Origin: Ruminococcus sp.
Lineage (GTDB): Bacteria > Bacillota_A > Clostridia > Oscillospirales > Ruminococcaceae
Direction of reading: 5' to 3'
Length of the DNA: 64,000 nt
NCBI GenBank assembly: GCA_017480485.1
Contig: JAFVAN010000023.1
Span: forward strand, 20,666-84,665
This document shows, one piece after another, positions 31,394 through 39,886 of the stretch. Made by a program: the position numbers and the translations under genes. How positions within the stretch are numbered: the stretch's first letter is position 1; each line of letters starts with the position of its first letter. The notes beneath the pieces were generated by a model that saw only the letters and a list, made by a program, of their open reading frames with translations, searched no databases and was not told the origin of the DNA.

Positions 31394-32476
31394 TTAGTCA
31401 AAATAGCCCTTTGCAGCAAGCAGCTCGGCCAGCAGCACGGCGCCGCCCGCAGCGCCTCTCAGCGTGTTGTGAGAGAGGCAAACGAATTTGTAATCATACT
31501 GGGTGTCCTCACGCAGTCTGCCGATGGAAACGGCCATGCCGCCCTCCAGCATACGGTCAAGCTTGGCCTGAGGCCTGTTGTCCTCGGTAAAGTAATTGAG
31601 GAACTGCTTGGGGGCGGAGGGGAGCTCCAGCTCCTGAGGAACGCCCGCAAAGTTCTTCCAAGCGTCCAGAATCTGCTCCTTGGTGGGCTTCTTTTCAAAG
31701 CTTACGAAAACAGCTGCGGTGTGGCCGTCGGAAACAGGGACTCTCAGGCACTGGGCGGTGATGGAGGGCTCTGTGGCCTCAACTATCCTGTCGCCCTCTA
31801 CGCGGCCCCAGATCTTCAGGGGCTCCTTCTCGCTCTTCTCTTCCTCGCCGCCGATGAAGGGGATAACGTTATCAAGGATCTCGGGGAAGGTCTCGAAGGT
31901 CCTGCCTGCGCCGGAAATAGCCTGATAGGTGCAGACCAGCGCCTTTGTTACCTTGAATTCATCCATCAGGGGAGCAAGGGCGGGAACGTAGCTCTGCAGC
32001 GAGCAGTTGGACTTAACGGCGATGAAGCCGCGCTTGGTGCCAAGGCGCTTGCGCTGTGCCGCAATTACCTCGATATGCTCGGGGTTGATCTCGGGGATCA
32101 CCATAGGAACATCGGGGGTGAAGCGGTGGGCCGAGTTGTTGGAAACGATGGGGCACTCTGCCTTTGCGTACTTTTCTTCAAGGACGCGTATCTCGTCCTT
32201 CTTCATGTCTACTGCGCAGAAGCAGAAATCTACCATAGCGGCGATCTTCTCCACGTCCTCCTCGGCGTTGAGGATGACCATATCCTTCATGGACTCGGGC
32301 ATCGGGTCCTGAAGCTTCCACTTGCTGCCCGCAGCCTCGGCGTAGGTCTTGCCCGCACTTCTGGGAGAAGCCGCCAGACAAACTACGTCAAACCAGGGAT
32401 GCTTGTCGAGGATGAGAGAAAATCTCTGTCCCACCATGCCCGTTGCGCCGATGATTCCGACCTTGTACTTTTTCAT
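31394..32476 (-). CDS. asd: Aspartate-semialdehyde dehydrogenase
   Basis: Reduces aspartyl phosphate to aspartate semialdehyde with NADPH. In 360 residues it has GIIGATGMVGQRF, the nucleophilic Cys in VKSNCSLQSYV, and the late His-containing SDGHTAAVFV. The length and sequence match the archaeal/yeast-like ASD type seen in many clostridia. First gene of the operon, behind a lysine riboswitch. Confidence 0.96.
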   Translation of the reverse strand: MKKYKVGIIGATGMVGQRFSLILDKHPWFDVVCLAASPRSAGKTYAEAAGSKWKLQDPMPESMKDMVILNAEEDVEKIAAMVDFCFCAVDMKKDEIRVLEEKYAKAECPIVSNNSAHRFTPDVPMVIPEINPEHIEVIAAQRKRLGTKRGFIAVKSNCSLQSYVPALAPLMDEFKVTKALVCTYQAISGAGRTFETFPEILDNVIPFIGGEEEKSEKEPLKIWGRVEGDRIVEATEPSITAQCLRVPVSDGHTAAVFVSFEKKPTKEQILDAWKNFAGVPQELELPSAPKQFLNYFTEDNRPQAKLDRMLEGGMAVSIGRLREDTQYDYKFVCLSHNTLRGAAGGAVLLAELLAAKGYFD

Positions 32477-32581
32477 ACTAAAAACTCCTTTTTATCCTGT
32501 TTTTTGCAATGTGCATTTTGCCCAAAAATCAAATATCGAAGGCCCCACAACTGCTCAAAACATAAAAATTGACGAGATAAT

Positions 32582-32820
32582 AAAAAAACCGGTTGAAAAC
32601 CGGAGCATCATACAATATAATAAGAATGTTGACACAAATAAATTATGCCGATAGCACTCCATCATAAGTAATGATGACAACCGAAGCTCTATTAAAGCAG
32701 CAGTCAGCTGCGGCATCCCACACCGCGCTTCGGCGATCTCACCTTTCGCGTTTCCGAGCCCTTGGGAAGGCCTTGGCTTTCGCCCCGGGAACGCTACTCA
32801 TCTTGACCGCGCCTCTATCT
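32582..32820 (-). ncRNA. Lysine riboswitch (L box) with terminator
   Basis: On the minus strand the conserved core AGATAGAGGCGCGGTCAAGA, TGAGTAGCG, GAAAGGTGAGATCGCCGAAG is easily recognised, with P1 closing between GATAG (32818-32814) and CTATC (32654-32650). A terminator CCGGTTTTCAACCGG followed by seven T lies at 32605-32583. Lysine binding should therefore stop transcription of asd-dapA-dapB. The remaining leader to the asd start holds no ORF. Confidence 0.96.
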
Positions 32821-32829
32821 CTAAACAAT

Positions 32830-32858
32830 AATATATCAAATATTTTCTGATATGTCAA
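32830..32858 (-). promoter_or_regulatory. Sigma-A promoter of the lysine operon
   Basis: On the minus strand TTGACA (32858-32853) and TATATT (32835-32830) with a 17-base spacer, just ahead of the riboswitch. Confidence 0.88.
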
Positions 32859-32907
32859 TACTGTATCAAAAAAATATTTGAATATTTTGTAAACATCGCT
32901 TCAGCTT

Positions 32908-32955
32908 CGGCGGAAAAATGGTATATCTCCCCCCGCAGGCGGCGAGGGTATTCTG
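32908..32955. repeat. Family A palindrome, degenerate copy
   Basis: CGGAAAAATGGTATATCTCCCCCC-GCA-GGCGGCGAGGGTATTCTGA, with mismatched arms. It lies between the lysine promoter and queA. Confidence 0.65.
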
Positions 32956-32976
32956 ACCTCAATTAGGAGAATTATT

Positions 32977-34020
32977 ATGCTTGATATAAACAACATGAAA
33001 AAAAGCGACTTCTACTATGACCTGCCGGAGGAGCTCATCGCCCAGACCCCCATCGAGCCCCGCAACGCCTCGCGCCTGTTAAAGCTGGACCGCGCCACGG
33101 GCGAGGCCGAACACTCCCGTTTTTACAATCTATGCGATTATCTTAAAAAGGGTGACCTGCTGGTGCTCAATGACTCCCGTGTCATCCCCGCCCGCATCTA
33201 TGGCGAGAGGGAGGACACGGGCAGCTTCATAGAGTTCCTGCTGCTGGAGCAGAAGGAGAATGACATCTGGGAGATACTCTGTCGCCCGGGCAAAAAGGCA
33301 AAGATCGGCACCCGATTCGTTTTCGGCGGCGGGCGGCTCCGGGCCGAGATCACAGACGTCCTTGAGGACGGCAACCGCCTTGCCCGCTTCGAGTGCGAGG
33401 GCAGCATCTTCGCCGCCTTGGACGAGATCGGCCAGATGCCCCTGCCCCCATACATAAAGGAAAAGCTACAGGACAAGGAGCGCTACCAGACAGTCTATTC
33501 CCATGAACTGGGTTCTGCCGCCGCACCCACAGCGGGTCTGCATTTCACAAAGGAGATGCTTGCGGAGATCGAGGCAATGGGCGTGGATATCGCCTATGTT
33601 ACCCTTCATGTGGGGCTGGGTACCTTCCGCCCCGTCAAGGAGGAGAAGGTGCTGGATCACAAGATGCACTCCGAGCATTACGAGCTCCCCGAGCGCACCG
33701 CAAGGCTCATAAACGAAACAAAGGCCCGGGGTGGACGGGTCATAGCTGTGGGCACCACCTCCTGCCGCACACTGGAGAGCGTGGCCACCTTCAAGGGCGG
33801 CATCGTTCCCTGCGAGGGCTATACGGATATCTTCATCTACCCCGGCTATGAATTCAAGGTGCTGGACGGGCTCATCACAAATTTCCACCTGCCGGAGAGC
33901 ACCCTCATCATGCTGGTCTCCGCCTTCTTCGGCTACGAGAACACCATGCGGGCCTACAAGCTGGCGGTGCAGGAGCGCTACCGCTTCTTCTCCTTCGGCG
34001 ATGCTATGCTGATAATCTGA
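32977..34020 (+). CDS. queA: S-adenosylmethionine:tRNA ribosyltransferase-isomerase
   Basis: Moves the ribosyl part of SAM to preQ1-modified tRNA, giving epoxyqueuosine. The 347 residues contain the family segments [45 protein letters not shown] and [12 protein letters not shown], and the C-terminal [22 protein letters not shown] lies seven bases before the ATG. It starts the queA-GNAT-tgt run. Confidence 0.97.
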   Translation: MLDINNMKKSDFYYDLPEELIAQTPIEPRNASRLLKLDRATGEAEHSRFYNLCDYLKKGDLLVLNDSRVIPARIYGEREDTGSFIEFLLLEQKENDIWEILCRPGKKAKIGTRFVFGGGRLRAEITDVLEDGNRLARFECEGSIFAALDEIGQMPLPPYIKEKLQDKERYQTVYSHELGSAAAPTAGLHFTKEMLAEIEAMGVDIAYVTLHVGLGTFRPVKEEKVLDHKMHSEHYELPERTARLINETKARGGRVIAVGTTSCRTLESVATFKGGIVPCEGYTDIFIYPGYEFKVLDGLITNFHLPESTLIMLVSAFFGYENTMRAYKLAVQERYRFFSFGDAMLII

Positions 34021-34036
34021 GGGAAGGTTACGGGCT

Positions 34037-34495
34037 ATGGATAATTTTGATATAATTGATTTTTACACCTCTCCCGACCGTGAGCACTGGCTCTCGCAGC
34101 TGCGACTCTGCGACTGGCGGGCAGGGGACTATCTCTGTTATCTTATCGACTCCGGCAGCTTTTTTGAGGTGCTGGGGGAGAGCTCTAAGCTCCTGCTGCT
34201 CTGCGAGGGGGAGAGGCTTCTGTCCTTCTGCACTCTGACTGAGAGAGACCAGGTAGACACCGATTTTATGCCTTGGGTCGGCTTTGTATATACCTTTCCC
34301 GAAGCGCGCGGCAGGAGACTTATGGGTCAGCTGCTTGAAGAAGCCAAAAATATAGCCGCAGAGCGCGGCTATAATACGCTGTATCTTACAACAGACCACA
34401 TCGGCCTGTATGAAAAATACGGCTTTGAGTTTGTCGGAATAATGAAAGAACGCAGCGGCGAAGATACGCGAATTTATAAGATAAGCACAGAATAA
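34037..34495 (+). CDS. GNAT-family N-acetyltransferase
   Basis: A 152-residue acetyltransferase-like protein: central strand FVYTFPEARGRRLMGQLLEE (the acetyl-CoA binding loop) and the C-terminal DHIGLYEKYGFEFVG. It sits between queA and tgt with 16- and 9-base gaps, so it must be co-transcribed with queuosine genes. Its base composition is somewhat more A/T-rich towards the end than its neighbours, so it may be a later insertion. Substrate unknown. Confidence 0.87.
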   Translation: MDNFDIIDFYTSPDREHWLSQLRLCDWRAGDYLCYLIDSGSFFEVLGESSKLLLLCEGERLLSFCTLTERDQVDTDFMPWVGFVYTFPEARGRRLMGQLLEEAKNIAAERGYNTLYLTTDHIGLYEKYGFEFVGIMKERSGEDTRIYKISTE

Positions 34496-34504
34496 GGAGT
34501 TAAT

Positions 34505-35644
34505 ATGTTCAAATTACTGAAACAGGAAGGCAGAGCCCGCCGCGGCGAGTTCTCCACCGTCCACGGCACCATAGAGACCCCCGTCTTCATGAACGTAGGC
34601 ACAGCCGCGGCCATCAAGGGCGGGATATCCTCCGTTGATCTTGCAAACGACCTGAAGACCCAGGTGGAGCTCTGCAATACATACCACCTGCACGTCCGCC
34701 CGGGAGACGATGTTATCTATCAGCTTGGGGGCCTGCACAAGTTCATGAACTGGCACAAGCCCATCCTCACCGACAGCGGCGGCTTTCAGGTCTTCTCTCT
34801 GGCGAAGCTGAGGAAGATAAAGGAGGAGGGCGTGTACTTCAACTCCCACGTTGACGGCCGCGCCATCTTCATGGGGCCCGAGGAGAGTATGCGCATACAG
34901 TCCCATCTTGCTTCTACTATCGCAATGGCCTTTGACGAGTGCGTGGAGAACCCCGCGCCCTATGAGTACGCCAAGTCCTCCTGCCAGCGCACTACCCGCT
35001 GGCTCATCCGCTGCAAGGAGGAAATGGCAAGGCTCAATTCCCGTGAGGATACGATCAACCCACACCAGCTGCTCTTCGCCATCAATCAGGGCTGCACCTT
35101 CGACGACCTGCGCATCGAGCACATGAAGGCCATCCGGGAGCTGGGTCTTGACGGCTACGCCATCGGGGGCCTTGCGGTGGGCGAGCCCACGGAGGTAATG
35201 TACCACATCCTCGAAGAAGTGGTCCCCTACGCCCCCGAGGACAAGCCTCGCTATCTTATGGGCGTGGGCACCCCAAGCAATATCATCGAGGCCGTTTACA
35301 GGGGCGTTGATTTCTTTGACTGCGTGATGCCAAGCCGCAACGCCCGCCATGGCACCATCTTCACATGGAACGGCATAATGCACGTTGGCAACGAGCGCTA
35401 CAAGCTGGACCGGCGCCCCATCGACCCCCAGTGCGACTGCCCCGTCTGCCGCAATTTCTCCCGCGCCTATGTAAGGCACCTCTTCAAGGCGGGAGAGCAG
35501 CTTGCGGGCCGCCTTGCCGTGATGCATAATCTCTATTTCTACAACACCCTTACCGAAAGGATAAGAGAGGCTCTGGACAACGGCACCTTCACGGAGTTCC
35601 GCAATAAATATTCCGCCCTCTTGGCCTCAAAGTGTGAGGACTGA
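34505..35644 (+). CDS. tgt: Queuine/preQ1 tRNA-guanine transglycosylase
   Basis: Exchanges guanine 34 of tRNAs with GUN anticodons for preQ1. The 379 residues include TDSGGFQVFSL, the substrate-recognition GGLAVGEP, FDCVMPSRNARHG, and a zinc site CDCPVCRNFSRAYVRHL. AAGGAGT precedes the ATG. The last codons overlap the binding-site region of the next gene. Confidence 0.98.
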   Translation: MFKLLKQEGRARRGEFSTVHGTIETPVFMNVGTAAAIKGGISSVDLANDLKTQVELCNTYHLHVRPGDDVIYQLGGLHKFMNWHKPILTDSGGFQVFSLAKLRKIKEEGVYFNSHVDGRAIFMGPEESMRIQSHLASTIAMAFDECVENPAPYEYAKSSCQRTTRWLIRCKEEMARLNSREDTINPHQLLFAINQGCTFDDLRIEHMKAIRELGLDGYAIGGLAVGEPTEVMYHILEEVVPYAPEDKPRYLMGVGTPSNIIEAVYRGVDFFDCVMPSRNARHGTIFTWNGIMHVGNERYKLDRRPIDPQCDCPVCRNFSRAYVRHLFKAGEQLAGRLAVMHNLYFYNTLTERIREALDNGTFTEFRNKYSALLASKCED

Positions 35645-35648
35645 AAAA

Positions 35649-36353
35649 ATGAAAAAAGCAAACAAAAAAGGCGAGAGCCTTGAGAGCATCATGGGCTTCC
35701 TTTTCATGATCGGCTTTATGGTGTGGTTCTTCTGGCCCTTTGTGTTCGGGACCTTTACCGTGACCACGGCCCTGGACCGGGAGATCTCCGCCTGCCTTGG
35801 CTGCGTGTTTGCCCTTGCCGCTTGGGTGACCTTTACGGTGTGGTTTGTAAAGAGCGACCCCGAGCGCGTTGCAAAAAAGAAGGCCGCACAGCGAGCCCTG
35901 CACGCAACTGAATTCGAGCTTGTATCCGTGAGCTATGGCACACTGCGCTTCGAGCACCTTGACTATGAGATCGGCAGCCACCTGATCGGCGAGCCCCCTC
36001 CGCTGTTTTACGGCAATACGGGATACAGCCTCTATGTCAGGAGAGCAAAGCCCGATATCGTCTTCGTCACAAAGCAGCTCAAGTGGCTGGACGGTATGTA
36101 CGATATTATCTGCGAGAAGATGATAGACCGCCTTGAATACGTCTGCGGGTATCGCGGCCTGCCTCTGAGCGGGAGACCCGAGGGCTACGATATCACCTCC
36201 GTTTCCCTGCCCGAGAGCAAAAAGGAGGATATAATGCTCTACGGCTTTTTCACGGGGATAAAGGAACGCTACGCAGGCGAGGCTATACTGCATATATTTG
36301 AAAAGGGCGTGAAGTGTACGATAGACACCGGCCGCGACGATGACTGTGAATAA
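35649..36353 (+). CDS. Small two-helix membrane protein, unknown function
   Basis: A protein of 234 residues. Two membrane segments lie at about 15-37 and 45-66 (GFLFMIGFMVWFFWPFVFG, then CLGCVFALAAWVTFTVWFV), followed by a soluble domain of about 160 residues (HATEFELVSVSYGTLRFEHL). The ATG at 35649 follows GAGGA; a GTG at 35634 inside tgt is less likely. No domain recognised. It lies in a tight run with tgt and the next HAD gene. Confidence 0.75.
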   Translation: MKKANKKGESLESIMGFLFMIGFMVWFFWPFVFGTFTVTTALDREISACLGCVFALAAWVTFTVWFVKSDPERVAKKKAAQRALHATEFELVSVSYGTLRFEHLDYEIGSHLIGEPPPLFYGNTGYSLYVRRAKPDIVFVTKQLKWLDGMYDIICEKMIDRLEYVCGYRGLPLSGRPEGYDITSVSLPESKKEDIMLYGFFTGIKERYAGEAILHIFEKGVKCTIDTGRDDDCE

Positions 36354-36384
36354 AGTACGACAGATCCCGGATAAGGAGAGAACA

Positions 36385-37062
36385 ATGACCAACCGTATAA
36401 AGCTTGCAATATTTGACCTTGACGGAACGCTGGTGAACTCCGTCTATGATCTGGCGGACGCCACCAACCGCGCCCTTGCGGATCTGGGCCTGCCCACCTT
36501 TGAGACCGAGAGATATTATCACTTTGTTGGCAACGGTACTCGAAAGCTCTGCGAGAGGGTGCTGCCCGAGGAACTTCGCACGGACGAGAACATTGACCAT
36601 CTCCACGCCATGTTCGCCGAGAACTACGAGCGCTGCTGCTTTGACAAGACCGAGCCCTATGGGGGCATCTCAAAGCTGCTCTTTGAGCTCCGGGGCAGGG
36701 GAGTGAAGTGCGCCGTGGCCTCCAACAAGCCCGATGGCTTTTCATGCAGGATAGTGGAGCATTACTTTGGGGACACCTTCGATTTTGTAGTCGGCAAGCG
36801 AGAGGGGACCCCCACCAAGCCCGACCCCGCCATAATAAACTACATCATGACCGCCCTCGACGCCTCCCCGGAGGAGACAGTCATCATCGGGGACTCGGAT
36901 GTAGATATAATCACCGCCCGCAATTCCGGCACAGCCTCCATCGGCTGCGTCTGGGGCTTTCGGGGAGAGGAAGAGCTCACCGCTGCGGGCTGCACTCACC
37001 TTGCCCGCGAGCCCTTGGATATACTTGCCTTCATAGACGAGATGAACAGAACGGAGAACTAA
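36385..37062 (+). CDS. HAD hydrolase, phosphoglycolate phosphatase-like
   Basis: A 225-residue protein with FDLDGTLVNSVYDL (motif I with the usual cap start), VASNKPDGF (motif II/III) and IIGDSDVDIITARNSG (motif IV). It is closest in pattern to Gph/PpaX-type phosphatases, but the substrate is unproved. AAGGAGAG before the ATG at 36385 decides the start. The next gene begins two bases after the stop. Confidence 0.9.
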   Translation: MTNRIKLAIFDLDGTLVNSVYDLADATNRALADLGLPTFETERYYHFVGNGTRKLCERVLPEELRTDENIDHLHAMFAENYERCCFDKTEPYGGISKLLFELRGRGVKCAVASNKPDGFSCRIVEHYFGDTFDFVVGKREGTPTKPDPAIINYIMTALDASPEETVIIGDSDVDIITARNSGTASIGCVWGFRGEEELTAAGCTHLAREPLDILAFIDEMNRTEN

Positions 37063-37063
37063 A

Positions 37064-37684
37064 ATGCTTCTTTATGAATATCCCCCAAAGCTCAGCCGCA
37101 GGGACAGGCAGCTAAAGGCCGCAAGCGACTTGGCCGAGCACAAGAAGATGCAGAAGGGCCTTTATAAAAGCCTTGTCCTTGGGGCAGTCATACTGGTCAT
37201 AGCCGTTATCGTGAAGCCCCTGCTGCTGCGGGTGGTGTTCGCCCTTATCGGCGGCGGGAACATTGCGGTGGCGCTGCTTTTGTACCGCTATTCGGCCCTC
37301 TCCCGCAGCACCGAATGTTATACACGCATTTACGACGACCACTTGGAGCACCGTCAGGGCAGCGTGCTGACCGGAAGATACTTTTCCTGCGCCCTGCGCT
37401 ACGAGGACATTGAAAAAAGCGAACAGACCCCCCAGGGGGACATGACCTTTTATTTCAAGGATGGAACCGACACCTCGGCAGTCATCACCGAGCCCTCGCC
37501 CCGCCGCGCCCGCGAGCTGGGCCAAGGCAGCCTGACCCTGCACTTTCAGGACACCAAGTCCAAGCTCTACCTCATCGAGAACCTCCACGAGCAAATTCAT
37601 TACCCGAAGAAGAGCTACAACGTGATAGAGGACGAGGAGGACGAGGACGACCTCTGGGACCCGCTGCACAAGCACGGGCTATGA
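37064..37684 (+). CDS. Small membrane protein, unknown function
   Basis: A 206-residue protein with two close hydrophobic segments at about 36-58 and 60-77 (LVLGAVILVIAVIVKPLLL, then ALIGGGNIAVALLLYRY) and a soluble C-terminal domain with a PH-like pattern (RIYDDHLEHRQGSVLTGRY, RYEDIEKSEQTPQGD) ending in an acidic tail (EDEEDEDDLWDP). It is co-transcribed with the HAD gene. It resembles the general design of the gene at 35649 but I see no clear homology. Confidence 0.72.
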   Translation: MLLYEYPPKLSRRDRQLKAASDLAEHKKMQKGLYKSLVLGAVILVIAVIVKPLLLRVVFALIGGGNIAVALLLYRYSALSRSTECYTRIYDDHLEHRQGSVLTGRYFSCALRYEDIEKSEQTPQGDMTFYFKDGTDTSAVITEPSPRRARELGQGSLTLHFQDTKSKLYLIENLHEQIHYPKKSYNVIEDEEDEDDLWDPLHKHGL

Positions 37685-37694
37685 GCAATTAGTT

Positions 37695-37735
37695 TTCGGC
37701 GGAAAATGGTATCTTCCCCCACAGGAGCCGGCTGG
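37695..37735. repeat. Family A palindrome, broken copy
   Basis: TTCGGCGGAAAATGGTATCT and TCCCCCACAGG, half of the usual palindrome; the right arm is lost. Confidence 0.55.
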
Positions 37736-37753
37736 GGGCGAAACAAAGTCAGC

Positions 37754-37860
37754 ACGACCTCACTGAGAGCCACCGTTCCGCGAGGGAGCTCCCCGGGGCT
37801 CACACAGTTGTAAACGAGCTTGCGAGTGCTCACGCGAATTGCGCCGTGCGCGCCAGCACA
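37754..37860 (+). repeat. Repeat family B, copy 4
   Basis: CACTGAGAGCCACCGTTCCG, GCGAGGGAGCTCC, GTTGTAAACGAGCTTGCGAG, TGCTCACGCGAATTGCGCC and a GCCAGCAC end. It stops directly before the pheS promoter region. Confidence 0.85.
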
Positions 37861-37888
37861 TGGATTGTAAACTTTTTGTTACAGCCCC

Positions 37889-37917
37889 TTGAAATGCACG
37901 GCGTGCTGTGCTATAAT
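37889..37917 (+). promoter_or_regulatory. Sigma-A promoter of the pheS operon
   Basis: TTGAAA at 37889-37894 and TATAAT at 37912-37917, spacer 17 bases, directly ahead of the T-box leader. Confidence 0.88.
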
Positions 37918-37924
37918 CAGTTTG

Positions 37925-38203
37925 TATCATTATATTGAAACACGATGACCAAGAGAGTAGTTCCGCTCAGAGGTTTTCAGAGAGACACCGCAGCAGCTGA
38001 AAGCGGCGTTAAACGGAGATCGGAATGAAGTTCACTTGCGAGTGGTCCCGCCGAAGTATGCACCCTTTCCTTTTATTGTAAGCGGGGACGCAGAGCCTGC
38101 GTTAAGGGCGCGGGAGTGTTGGCTCCTTTTTGACGATAGGTGGTTTATAAGCAAGCGCTGAGTCTTGTCCTGTTTTGTCGGGGCAGGGCTTTTTTTAATG
38201 CAC
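37925..38203 (+). ncRNA. T-box leader of pheS-pheT
   Basis: The order AAGAGAGTAG, CAGAGAGAC, GCTGAAAGC, GGAATGAAG-TTC-AC is that of a T-box stem I. The probable specifier codon is TTC (38031-38033), for tRNA-Phe. The antiterminator region has ATAGGTGG (about 38136-38143), and a nine-pair terminator CTTGTCCTG...CGGGGCAGG with a run of T ends it at 38203. Uncharged tRNA-Phe should allow read-through. Confidence 0.9.
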
Positions 38204-38239
38204 ACAAAAAGCAAATTATTAAAAATTGGAGGAATAGAA

Positions 38240-39259
38240 ATGAAGGAACAGCTCAAGAGCATCGAAGAGCGCGCCAGACAGGAGCTTGATCAGGTCTCCG
38301 ACATGAAGCTGCTCGACGAGATCAGAGTAAGGTTTTTAGGCAAGAAGGGCGAGGTCACTGCGATACTCAAGCAGATGGGCAAGCTCTCCGCCGAGGAGAG
38401 GCCCGTCATCGGACAGCTGGCCAACAAGGTGAGAGAGAGCATCGAGACCGCCATTTCCGACAAGCAGCAGAGCCTTAAATCGGCCCTTGTTGCAAAGAAG
38501 CTGGAGGCCGAGACAGTTGACGTCACCATGCCCGGCAGGGCAGTGAAGCTCGGCAGGCCCCACCCCCTCAACGCCGTACTGGCTGAGGTGGAGAGCGTCT
38601 TCCTCGGTATGGGCTTCGACATCGTTGAGGGCCCCGAGGTGGAGACCGACCACTACTGCTTTGAGGCGCTGAATATGCCCAAGCACCACCCCGCCCGCGA
38701 CACTCAGGACACCTTCTACATCAACGAGAACGTGCTGCTTCGCACCCAGACCTCCAGCGTTCAGATCAGGACCATGGAGAAGATGAAGCCGCCGATAAGG
38801 ATAATCTCGCCGGGCCGCGTTTACCGCTCCGACGCCGTTGACGCCACCCATTCACCCCTCTTCCACCAGATCGAGGGCCTTGTGGTGGACAAGGGCGTTA
38901 CCATGGCGGACCTCAAGGGCACCCTTGAGCTGCTTATGAAGAGGCTCTACGGCGACGAGGCAAAGATCAGGCTCCGTCCCCACCACTTCCCCTACACCGA
39001 GCCCTCGGCAGAGGTTGACCTTGTGTGCTTCAACTGCCACGGCAAGGGCTGCTCCATGTGCAAGCAGGAGGGCTATGTTGAGCTGCTGGGCTCCGGCATG
39101 GTGCACCCCAAGGTGCTGGCCGACTGCGGCATCGACCCCGAGGTATATTCCGGCTTTGCCTTCGGCATCGGCCTCGAGCGCATCACCATGGGCCGCTACA
39201 ACATCAACGATATGCGTCTGCTCTACGAGAACGACATGAGATTTTTGGAGCAGTTCTGA
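38240..39259 (+). CDS. pheS: Phenylalanyl-tRNA synthetase alpha subunit
   Basis: Forms the alpha2beta2 enzyme that charges tRNA-Phe. The 339 residues begin with the coiled-coil tRNA-binding arm (MKEQLKSIEERARQELDQ, VRFLGKKGEVT) and then the class II core with HPLNAVLAEVESVFLGMGF, HHPARDTQDTFY and FGIGLERITMGRY. GGAGGAATAG precedes the ATG at 38240; a longer opening into the T-box is not used. Confidence 0.98.
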   Translation: MKEQLKSIEERARQELDQVSDMKLLDEIRVRFLGKKGEVTAILKQMGKLSAEERPVIGQLANKVRESIETAISDKQQSLKSALVAKKLEAETVDVTMPGRAVKLGRPHPLNAVLAEVESVFLGMGFDIVEGPEVETDHYCFEALNMPKHHPARDTQDTFYINENVLLRTQTSSVQIRTMEKMKPPIRIISPGRVYRSDAVDATHSPLFHQIEGLVVDKGVTMADLKGTLELLMKRLYGDEAKIRLRPHHFPYTEPSAEVDLVCFNCHGKGCSMCKQEGYVELLGSGMVHPKVLADCGIDPEVYSGFAFGIGLERITMGRYNINDMRLLYENDMRFLEQF

Positions 39260-39272
39260 GGGGGGAAATGCG

Positions 39273-39872
39273 ATGAATCGTAAGATCAGCTGGATGGGAT
39301 ATAAGGCGAAGTCCCAGACCGTTTCTGAGTGCGGCAAGATTTGCCTGATGGCCGCCATCCTGATCGTCATCGGAGTCGTGATGATGCTCGATATCATTGA
39401 GCTAAACTCCGATACGACCGTTGTCTCAGTTATACTTTTTATAGTTGCGGCTTTACTTATCACGGTTATAGTCCTGAAGGTCAGAAAATATCTTGATTAT
39501 ATAAGGCAGCTCAACGAACTGCCCGAGGACGAGTATGAGCTCCTTCATAAATCAGAGAATAAATCTCATTTCGGGATATGGTTCTCCAAGCACTATATAG
39601 TTGCCCCCGAGGGCTTTCTTATCGATAAGATCAGCAACGTGCTGAAATTTGATATAATAAAGCATCACACCAACGGCACCCTGGATAAGGTTTATATCAA
39701 TGTTCGCTTCAACAATTCCAGAAACGACGTTCGCGTCCCTGTTAACGGGAGCTATGGCGCCTTCTCGGATATCGAGCTTCCCGGAGCCGAGCTTGGGCTG
39801 GTGCTCAAGAAGGTAAAGGAAGACGAATACAAGGCCTCGCAGAAGGAGGCCCAAAAGGCTAAGAAGAAATAA
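39273..39872 (+). CDS. Two-helix membrane protein inserted between pheS and pheT
   Basis: A 199-residue protein with membrane segments at about 22-43 (GKICLMAAILIVIGVVMML) and 50-72 (VVSVILFIVAALLITVIVL), then a soluble domain with HKSENKSHFGIWFSKHYIV and a Lys-rich tail (KEAQKAKKK). It is 13 bases from pheS and 14 from pheT, so it is controlled by the same T-box. It is more A/T-rich than its neighbours. No family recognised and no role in tRNA charging is suggested. Confidence 0.78.
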   Translation: MNRKISWMGYKAKSQTVSECGKICLMAAILIVIGVVMMLDIIELNSDTTVVSVILFIVAALLITVIVLKVRKYLDYIRQLNELPEDEYELLHKSENKSHFGIWFSKHYIVAPEGFLIDKISNVLKFDIIKHHTNGTLDKVYINVRFNNSRNDVRVPVNGSYGAFSDIELPGAELGLVLKKVKEDEYKASQKEAQKAKKK

Positions 39873-39886
39873 CGGAGGAAATATAC

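Noticed and set aside
38165..38239. Longer pheS start
   Set aside because: It would begin inside the T-box terminator; the ATG at 38240 has the proper GGAGG and the family's normal N-terminus.
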